Positions 6,249 through 11,376 of a stretch of 11,376 nucleotides of DNA are shown here, in pieces; positions within the stretch are counted from its first letter, which is position 1, and each line of letters opens with the position of its first letter. The translations under genes and the position numbers were made by a program. Origin of the DNA: JABAYQ01 sp042091225 (GTDB taxonomy: Bacteria > Bacteroidota > Bacteroidia > Flavobacteriales > UBA7312). The DNA lies in contig JBELHW010000053.1 of the NCBI GenBank assembly GCA_042091225.1, forward strand, positions 1-11,376. The letters run 5' to 3'. The notes under the pieces were generated by a model. It did not search any database. It was given only the letters and a program-made list of their open reading frames with translations, and was not told the DNA's origin.

Positions 6249-7087
6249 TGATTAAAAATTTCTAGAGATTTATTATATGCACTTTCAAAAGCAAGCATAT
6301 TTAAATTATTGCCAATTTTTTTATTCTGCATAAATGAAATTAGGCTTTCTGTCGCTAAATTACCAACTAACTCATCGCTTGCCATAGGACAACCGCCAAA
6401 ACCTTTAATAGCACTATCAAACCTTCTACAGCCACTATTATAAGCTGCTTCTACCTTTTCCGTCCAACTATCCTTATTGGTATGGAGATGAGCACCAAAT
6501 TCTACTGAAGTAAATTCACTAGTTAATAATTGGAAAATAGATCTAATATTTTCTTTATTAGAAACACCAATCGTATCCGATAATGCTAAAGTTTTAACAC
6601 CCATTTCTATAATTTTTTCAGACCAATGAGCCACTATGTCCTCATGCCATTTTTCTCCATAAGGATTACCAAATGCCATTGATAAATATACAACTAGAGA
6701 TTTATTATTTTTAAAAGATAATTCTTGAATTTTTTCTAGAGTAATTAAAGATTCTTCAATAGATTTATTAGTGTTTCTTTTTTGAAACTCTTCAGAAATA
6801 GAAAACGGAAATCCTAAAAATTGAATTCGTTCAAATGAACAAGCATCCATAGCTCCTCTACTGTTAGCAATAATTGCTAATAACTTGGAAGGGCTTTCGT
6901 CGAGTTTATCAATCAACTTAGCTGTATCTCTCATTTGAGGAATGGCTTTTTCAGAAACGAAACTACCGAAGTCGATGGTATCAAATCCTACTTTTAAAAG
7001 TCTGTTTATATAAGATGCTTTAAGATCTGTGTCTACAAATTTTTCTAAACCTTGCATTGCATCTCTAGGGCATTCTATAATTTTCAT
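6242..7087 (-). CDS. Hydroxymethylglutaryl-CoA lyase-like enzyme
   Basis: This 281-residue TIM-barrel protein belongs to the HMG-CoA lyase branch of the DRE-TIM metallolyases. HMG-CoA lyase (EC 4.1.3.4) splits HMG-CoA into acetyl-CoA and acetoacetate at the end of leucine breakdown. Visible residues are the Arg-Asp pair in ECPRDAMQG (R8, D9), SFVSEKAIPQM (42-52), the metal pair HLH (200-202), and the signature SAIKGFGGCPMASDELVGNLATE with the active-site-loop Cys at 233 and the conserved GN at 242-243. It departs from textbook members: Asp replaces the Glu of the usual EATSFVSP, the residue after HxH is Thr rather than Asp, and PRDAMQ replaces PRDGLQ. Its ATG overlaps the pyrD stop (ATGA), so the pair is translationally coupled. 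The exact acyl-CoA substrate is less sure than the family. Confidence 0.85.
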   Translation of the reverse strand: MKIIECPRDAMQGLEKFVDTDLKASYINRLLKVGFDTIDFGSFVSEKAIPQMRDTAKLIDKLDESPSKLLAIIANSRGAMDACSFERIQFLGFPFSISEEFQKRNTNKSIEESLITLEKIQELSFKNNKSLVVYLSMAFGNPYGEKWHEDIVAHWSEKIIEMGVKTLALSDTIGVSNKENIRSIFQLLTSEFTSVEFGAHLHTNKDSWTEKVEAAYNSGCRRFDSAIKGFGGCPMASDELVGNLATESLISFMQNKKIGNNLNMLAFESAYNKSLEIFNHH

Positions 7088-8115
7088 AGTTTTAATAATG
7101 CCTTGTTAATCTTCTTAACTATAGATGGACCTTGATAAACAAAACCAGTATAAATCTGAACTAGACTAGCGCCTGCTTTTATTTTTTCAATTGCATCTTT
7201 TTCACAATGAATCCCTCCCACTCCAATAATAACGAATTTACCCTTAGATTTTTCAGCAAGGTATTTAATAATTTTTGTAGACTTGTTTGTAATTGCTTTC
7301 CCACTTAAACCACCATTTCCAATATTGTTTACGAAATTGACATCAGATTTTAAATTAGACCTATCAATTGTAGTATTTGAGGCTATTACACCATCTAATT
7401 TAGTCTCATTTATTATATCAACTATTTCATCCAGCTGACTTTCACTTAAATCGGGTGCAATTTTTAAAAGAATAGGTTTTCTTTGTTTCTTATTATTATT
7501 TAAAGATTGGAGTCCATTTAAAATTTTTGTTAAAGGCTTTATATCTTGTAGTTCTCTAAGACCAGGTGTATTAGGAGAACTAACATTTACCACAAAATAA
7601 TCTACATAATCAAACAACTTATTAAAACAGGTTTCGTAATCTTTATAAGCAACTTCGTTTGGTGTAGTTTTATTTTTTCCAATATTACCTCCAATAATTA
7701 CCGAAGTTTTTCTTTTCTTAAGTCTTTCTACAACAGCATCAACACCACTATTGTTAAATCCCATTCTATTTATTAAAGATTCATCTTGAGGCAATCTAAA
7801 CAACCTAGGTTTGGGGTTTCCATTTTGTGGTAATGGAGTAACAGTTCCGATTTCAATAAAGCCAAAACCAAAAGAAGCTAATTCATCATATAATTTAGCG
7901 TCTTTATCAAAACCAGCAGCTAAGCCAACAGGGTTTTGAAATGTTATTCCAAAAAGCTCTCGCTTTAATTTATCATTTTTAATAGAATAAAAAAATCTCC
8001 AAGATTTTAATTTAAAGGGAATAAACGAAGCTATTTTTATCATCCTAAAGATGGTGTGATGAATAAATTCAGGATCGAAAAGAAATAAAATTGGTCTTAT
8101 AAGATTTTTATACAT
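7084..8115 (-). CDS. pyrD: Dihydroorotate dehydrogenase, class 2 (quinone-dependent)
   Basis: PyrD (EC 1.3.5.2) oxidises dihydroorotate to orotate in pyrimidine synthesis and passes electrons to membrane quinone through FMN. At 343 residues it is of class 2 length. Residues 1-40 form the amphipathic helical extension that docks on the membrane and makes the quinone tunnel. FMN and substrate motifs follow: NPVGLAAGFDKDA (61-73), GTVTP (90-94), INRMGFNN (115-122), the NVSSPNTPGLR active-site loop (177-187) with the catalytic base Ser180, KIAPD (218-222), SNTT (246-249), GGLSG (268-272), GVGGI (298-302) and QIYTGFVYQGP (320-330). The start is ATG 8115, preceded by a clear -7 box. It is coupled to the downstream HMG-CoA-lyase-like gene by a 4-base overlap. 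Confidence 0.98.
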   Translation of the reverse strand: MYKNLIRPILFLFDPEFIHHTIFRMIKIASFIPFKLKSWRFFYSIKNDKLKRELFGITFQNPVGLAAGFDKDAKLYDELASFGFGFIEIGTVTPLPQNGNPKPRLFRLPQDESLINRMGFNNSGVDAVVERLKKRKTSVIIGGNIGKNKTTPNEVAYKDYETCFNKLFDYVDYFVVNVSSPNTPGLRELQDIKPLTKILNGLQSLNNNKKQRKPILLKIAPDLSESQLDEIVDIINETKLDGVIASNTTIDRSNLKSDVNFVNNIGNGGLSGKAITNKSTKIIKYLAEKSKGKFVIIGVGGIHCEKDAIEKIKAGASLVQIYTGFVYQGPSIVKKINKALLKL

Positions 8116-8132
8116 TTAGTATATTTTTAAGA

Positions 8133-8140
8133 CAAAATTA
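8133..8140 (-). promoter_or_regulatory. -7 promoter box for pyrD
   Basis: On the minus strand TAATTTTG fits the Bacteroidota -7 consensus TAnnTTTG exactly. It lies in the 37-base gap between the XRE gene stop and pyrD, ending 17 bases before the pyrD ATG, so transcription would start about 10-12 bases before the start codon. No good -33 TTTG is seen about 19 bases further upstream, where the XRE gene ends. It suggests pyrD has its own promoter and is not only read from the regulator. Confidence 0.45.
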
Positions 8141-8152
8141 CGAAATGAGATT

Positions 8153-8488
8153 TTAAGATGGCTTATATTCTTTAAAAGATTGATCACTGTAAATAATAAT
8201 CACCTTTTCAACATTTCTTTCAATTACTTTTTCAGAAAAAATATTTGATTCTTTTTTTGATTCTTTAATTGCATTAGAAGATACCAACATTTCTCCATTA
8301 CCTAAAATAAGCCAGTTGGATGAAATTGAATTAAATCTTTTTAATATTTTTTGAATTACTTCGATACTTGGTTTATTCCTACCACTCAAAATATGTGAAA
8401 TAGTCGATCGATTAACATCTATTTCTTGAGCAAACGAATTAGAAGTTAAACTATAATTATCTATTATTTTTTGTATGCGATCTTTCAT
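8153..8488 (-). CDS. XRE-family helix-turn-helix transcriptional regulator
   Basis: This is a 111-residue protein. Residues about 3-58 form a Cro/C1-type helix-turn-helix: IQKIIDNYSLTSNSFAQEI, then the recognition segment DVNRSTISHILSGRNKPSIE, then VIQKILKRF. The pattern SNWLILGNGEML after it (57-68) is frequent in Bacteroidota members of this type. The C-terminal 40 residues are charged and have no recognised domain; there is no visible S24 peptidase or toxin-antitoxin partner. It probably binds DNA as a dimer. Its promoter -7 box lies inside a near-palindrome just upstream, which points to autorepression. It lies upstream of pyrD on the same strand, but the 37-base gap has its own -7 box, so a link to pyrimidine control is not established. 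Confidence 0.88.
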   Translation of the reverse strand: MKDRIQKIIDNYSLTSNSFAQEIDVNRSTISHILSGRNKPSIEVIQKILKRFNSISSNWLILGNGEMLVSSNAIKESKKESNIFSEKVIERNVEKVIIIYSDQSFKEYKPS

Positions 8489-8498
8489 AAAAACAATC

Positions 8499-8515
8499 TG
8501 TTACAAATGTAAACA
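8499..8515 (-). promoter_or_regulatory. XRE gene promoter -7 box inside a near-palindromic operator
   Basis: The minus strand reads TGTTTACATTTGTAACA, an imperfect inverted repeat (TGTTTACA against TGTAACA). It contains TACATTTG, an exact TAnnTTTG -7 box, at 8504-8511. Transcription would start around 8497, some 8-10 bases before the regulator's ATG at 8488. Such overlap would let a bound dimer block RNA polymerase. A second copy of the half-site, TGTTTACA, is at 8701-8708 on the + strand, and GTTACATTTAAC at 8597-8608 is a looser relative. Confidence 0.5.
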
Positions 8516-8805
8516 TAAAATAATAATATTTAACAGCAAAAGAAGATCTATATTAAAAATAATTAGTAAAAAATATCAATCTTTATTTAAACTAACGTTA
8601 CATTTAACTATATATAATATATTGATTATTAGTTGTTTATAAATTATTCTAATTTATTTTTTATTTTTATCTGATTTTATGTTAAAAAAACAGAATATCG
8701 TGTTTACATAAGTATATTTTAATCCAAAAAAGTTCTAAAAATCTATATAAAATGTTTGCTAAAATTTTAGGCTATACCCCCTACTCTTTTAATACTTAAA
8801 TTGAT

Positions 8806-8813
8806 TATTTTTG
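8806..8813 (+). promoter_or_regulatory. -7 promoter box for the small protein-mutL-rhomboid operon
   Basis: TATTTTTG at 8806-8813 is an exact TAnnTTTG match. It ends 7 bases before the ATG at 8821, so transcription would begin at or within a few bases of the start codon, making the mRNA leaderless or nearly so. No clear -33 TTTG is seen at the expected distance, which lowers confidence. Confidence 0.45.
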
Positions 8814-8820
8814 TACTATA

Positions 8821-9075
8821 ATGATTGCACCTAAACTACCCAGCTTTTTTAAATCAGCTCCACATCGTAAGTTCAATTTAAAAACAAGATATTACGACAA
8901 AAGGAAAGAGAAAATAGAAAAAGTTCTTTTAGCTAACGAGGCAAAGAACAATAAATTAGAATTTAAGAATCAATGGGGACCTTCTAGTCGAGCAAAATCG
9001 AATAAAAATTCAAATAAAACTATTTTATTAATTGTATTAGCTTTGTTTTTCGTCTCCTATTTACTTTTAAAATAA
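8821..9075 (+). CDS. Small basic C-terminal single-pass membrane protein upstream of mutL
   Basis: This is an 84-residue protein. The N-terminal two thirds are basic and polar and include a KTRYYDKRKEKIEK segment (21-34). Residues about 67-84 (KTILLIVLALFFVSYLLLK) form one hydrophobic C-terminal segment, so it is probably a tail-anchored inner-membrane protein with a cytoplasmic N-terminus. I recall similar short proteins next to mutL and rhomboid genes in Flavobacteriales, often labelled riboflavin synthase subunit beta. Nothing in this sequence supports that activity, and the label looks like a naming error. It ends 3 bases before mutL, so the two share an mRNA. No in-frame start exists upstream, because a TAA lies at 8797-8799. 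The function is unknown. Confidence 0.75.
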   Translation: MIAPKLPSFFKSAPHRKFNLKTRYYDKRKEKIEKVLLANEAKNNKLEFKNQWGPSSRAKSNKNSNKTILLIVLALFFVSYLLLK

Positions 9076-9078
9076 TAT

Positions 9079-10863
9079 ATGTCGGACATTATTCATCTTT
9101 TACCTGATCATGTTGCAAATCAAATTGCTGCTGGAGAAGTTATTCAACGACCCTCCTCTGCTGTTAAAGAATTAGTTGAAAATTCTGTTGATTCTGGAGC
9201 GACCAACATAAAGCTCATAATTAAAGACGCTGGAAGAACGCTTATTCAAGTTACTGACAACGGATCGGGAATGAGCGAAACAGATGCCAGAATGTGTTTT
9301 GAACGTCATGCAACCTCAAAGATAAGAGAAGCTGATGATTTGTACTCTATTAAATCAATGGGGTTTAGAGGCGAAGCAATGGCCTCTATAGCAGCTATTT
9401 CACAGGTTGAACTTAAAACAAAAACCAAAGACACTGAATTAGGCACTTTAATAAATATCGAGGGAAGTAAAATTAAAACCCAAGAAAATTGTGCTACAAA
9501 CAAGGGAACTTCTATTAGTATTAAAAATTTATTTTTCAATGTTCCTGCCAGAAGAAACTTTCTAAAAAGCGATAATGTTGAACTCAAACATATAATTGAA
9601 GAATTTACAAGAGTTGCTTTAGCTAATCCTTCCATAAATTTTACTTTCTATCATAACGATAATGAAGTTTATAATCTTAAAAAAAGTAATTTAATACAAC
9701 GAATTAGCTCAATGAACGGAAAGAATTACAACGAAAAGCTAGTTCCAATAAAAGAAGAAATCTCATTAACATCCATTAGTGGCTTTATAGGAAAACCTGA
9801 GTTTGCAAGAAAAACAAGAGGGGAACAATACTTTTTTGTAAACAACAGATTTATTAAAAGTGGATATCTTCATCATGCTATTGTTTCTGCTTACACCGAT
9901 TTGATACCCAAAGAACAGATTCCATCTTACTTTTTGTTTTTTGAAATCAATCCTATTTTAATAGACATAAATATACATCCTACAAAAACAGAAATAAAAT
10001 TTGAGGATGAAAAGAGCATTTACGCAATACTGAGAGCTTGTGCCAAAAAAGCGCTAGGTCAACATAATATTACTCCTACGATTGATTTCAACAAGGATCC
10101 TTCTTTTGACACCATTGCACCAAAAGATGCAAACTTAAAAATGCCTAAAATTAAAGTTGACGATTCTTATAATCCGTTTGAAAAAAAAATCAATCCAAAT
10201 AAAAACAACACTGAAAATTGGGAGAATTTATTTGAACTTAGTCAAAGCGAAGAACAAAAAATTTCTGAAAATAGAATAGTACAATCTTCATTAGAAAATT
10301 TTGAAGATTTTAATCAAAAAATACTTTTTCAAATACAAGAAAAATACATTCTTTCTCCTATAAAATCAGGAATAATGATTGTTCATCAACAAAGAGCACA
10401 TCAGAAAATATTGTATAATAAATACCTAAATTTTAGAGAAAAAATAGATTCTCAACAATTATTATTTCCTAAAACTATAGAATTAAGTCCACAAGACTTT
10501 AATTTGATTAAAGAAATGAGTGAGGAACTCAATGAATCTGGCTTTATCTTTGATTTTTTAGGAAAAAACAGCTTAGTTGTTCTTGGTATTCCAAGCGATT
10601 TAAATCAAGAAGAAATTAACCTTTCATTTGATGATATTTTAGAAGAATTTAAAAATTCAGAAAATTCTAGCCTAAAAAATAATGAAAAGATGGCTAAAGC
10701 AATAGCTGTAAGCTCTTCAATTAGATCTGGTAGAAAACTAAATCAATTAGAAATGTCGAGTCTCATTGATCAATTATTTGAGTTAGAATTGCCTAATATT
10801 GGCATTTATAAAAAAAATACATTCGTAACTATTTCAATGGATGAAATTGCAAACAAATTTTAA
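9079..10863 (+). CDS. mutL: DNA mismatch repair protein MutL
   Basis: MutL is the ATP-dependent matchmaker that links MutS at a mismatch to strand removal. This protein has 594 residues. The N-terminal GHKL ATPase (1 to about 330) is complete: NQIAAGEV (14-21), KELVENSVDSGA with base Glu31 and Asn35, DNGSG (60-64), FERHATSK (74-81), GFRGEA (95-100), GTSI (143-146), VPARRNFLK (155-163) and NIHPTKTE (298-305). A charged, low-complexity linker covers about 335-405. The C-terminal dimerisation domain (about 410-594) reads HQQRAHQ at 436-442 where endonuclease-type MutL proteins have DQHAxxE, and the usual Cys-containing motifs are replaced by SSIRSGR and LPNIGIYKKNTF. The metal-dependent nicking site therefore looks lost. 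It starts 3 bases after the small protein and is followed 3 bases later by a rhomboid gene. Confidence 0.98.
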   Translation: MSDIIHLLPDHVANQIAAGEVIQRPSSAVKELVENSVDSGATNIKLIIKDAGRTLIQVTDNGSGMSETDARMCFERHATSKIREADDLYSIKSMGFRGEAMASIAAISQVELKTKTKDTELGTLINIEGSKIKTQENCATNKGTSISIKNLFFNVPARRNFLKSDNVELKHIIEEFTRVALANPSINFTFYHNDNEVYNLKKSNLIQRISSMNGKNYNEKLVPIKEEISLTSISGFIGKPEFARKTRGEQYFFVNNRFIKSGYLHHAIVSAYTDLIPKEQIPSYFLFFEINPILIDINIHPTKTEIKFEDEKSIYAILRACAKKALGQHNITPTIDFNKDPSFDTIAPKDANLKMPKIKVDDSYNPFEKKINPNKNNTENWENLFELSQSEEQKISENRIVQSSLENFEDFNQKILFQIQEKYILSPIKSGIMIVHQQRAHQKILYNKYLNFREKIDSQQLLFPKTIELSPQDFNLIKEMSEELNESGFIFDFLGKNSLVVLGIPSDLNQEEINLSFDDILEEFKNSENSSLKNNEKMAKAIAVSSSIRSGRKLNQLEMSSLIDQLFELELPNIGIYKKNTFVTISMDEIANKF

Positions 10864-10866
10864 AAA

Positions 10867-11376
10867 ATGAATCTAAGACCCTCTGGCTTTACCTACCTTC
10901 CTGAAGTTGTAAAAAACTTACTTATAATTAATGGATTATTTTTTCTTGCTACCTATGTTTTAGGAAGCAGTTTAAATATTGATTTAGCAAAACACTTAGG
11001 ACTTCATCAATTTCAATCTCCTGACTTCAGGCCACATCAGCTGGTAACCCACATGTTTATGCATGGAGGAGTGAGTCATATTTTATTTAATATGTTCGCA
11101 TTATGGATGTTTGGAAATCAGCTAGAAAATATTTGGGGGAGTAAGCGATTTCTAACTTATTATATTATAACAGGATTAGGGGCAGCAGCTCTTCATCTTG
11201 CAGTATGTCAATTACAGATTTCATTTTTAGAGGCAAAAATGTCAATCGAACAAATAAATATTGTTATTTCTGATGGATATAATGCTCTACAAAACAATCA
11301 AAACTTCAGAGATCCTTTGCTTTTTAAATTAAACAACCTTTACCACACTCCCACTGTTGGTGCTTCAGGAGCTGTA
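10867..11376 (+). CDS. Rhomboid family intramembrane serine protease (3' end outside the window)
   Basis: An ATG at 10867, 3 bases after the mutL stop, opens a frame of 170 codons that runs off the window. A first hydrophobic segment covers about residues 16-33. The rhomboid hallmark HMFMHGGVSHILFNMFALWMFG then follows (about 65-86), carrying the HxxxN oxyanion residues. Next come a WGSKRFLTYYIITGLGAAALHL segment and a long polar insertion of about 45 residues. The last visible residues, TVGASGAV, hold the catalytic Ser of the GxSG motif. The catalytic His and the later helices lie beyond the edge. The insertion before GASGA is something I associate with Bacteroidota rhomboids. Placement suggests co-transcription with mutL. 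The substrate is unknown. Confidence 0.95.
   Translation, partial: MNLRPSGFTYLPEVVKNLLIINGLFFLATYVLGSSLNIDLAKHLGLHQFQSPDFRPHQLVTHMFMHGGVSHILFNMFALWMFGNQLENIWGSKRFLTYYIITGLGAAALHLAVCQLQISFLEAKMSIEQINIVISDGYNALQNNQNFRDPLLFKLNNLYHTPTVGASGAV

Larger units (their letters stand above)
8489..8820. other. Divergent control region (332 bases, no gene)
   Basis: This very AT-rich interval separates the minus-strand XRE/pyrD side from the plus-strand small protein/mutL side. It holds the XRE promoter-operator (8499-8515), a TGTTTACA half-site (8701-8708), the looser GTTACATTTAAC at 8597-8608, and the -7 box of the rightward operon (8806-8813). I see no convincing open frame, tRNA, riboswitch, terminator hairpin or tandem repeat in it. 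The middle, about 8520-8690, is low-complexity A/T. Confidence 0.6.

Noticed and set aside
8489..8820. CRISPR array, tRNA or attachment site in the long gap
   Set aside because: There are no regularly spaced repeats, no cloverleaf-like sequence and no direct repeat flanking a mobile gene; the scattered TGTTTACA-like sites fit regulator binding better.
9306..9635. Minus-strand open frame inside mutL
   Set aside because: It is antisense to the conserved MutL ATPase domain; its hydrophobic look follows from the complement of charged codons.

Overview
The window is AT-rich (roughly 30% GC by eye) and looks like the chromosome of a marine-type member of the Bacteroidota, probably Flavobacteriales. 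Three observations support this. The start sites lack Shine-Dalgarno sequences. There are Bacteroidota-type -7 boxes (TAnnTTTG). There are type IX secretion (T9SS) sorting domains, and the small membrane protein-mutL-rhomboid order is one I associate with that group.

Layout, left to right. Positions 1-83 hold the last strand of an outer-membrane beta-barrel protein on the + strand. Positions 90-8488 are almost entirely minus-strand. Read in the direction of transcription, they begin with an XRE regulator (8488-8153), followed by pyrD (dihydroorotate dehydrogenase) and an HMG-CoA-lyase-like enzyme whose start overlaps the pyrD stop. A non-coding interval comes next. It holds a remnant of a T9SS type B sorting domain on the opposite strand (6090-6248) and a cobalamin riboswitch (about 6060-5893) with a leader hairpin. 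The riboswitch drives a secreted beta-propeller protein that resembles the BtuG class of surface B12 binders. A tightly packed run follows: a Na+/H+-type antiporter with an RCK domain, gcvT, comB, and a zinc phospholipase C/S1-P1-type hydrolase whose signal peptide is out of frame with its catalytic body. The 332-base gap at 8489-8820 is the divergent control region. To its right, on the + strand, are a small membrane protein, mutL, and a rhomboid protease cut by the window end.

Most genes are housekeeping or lineage-typical: pyrimidine synthesis, one-carbon metabolism, mismatch repair and ion homeostasis. The parts most worth a second look are the B12-controlled T9SS-exported propeller with no btuB beside it, its riboswitch with a perfect 12-bp inverted repeat whose loop complements the aptamer, the sorting-domain fossil next to it, the frame-disrupted secreted hydrolase, and the XRE regulator whose promoter -7 box lies inside a near-palindrome. 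I did not find a clearly new multi-gene system.
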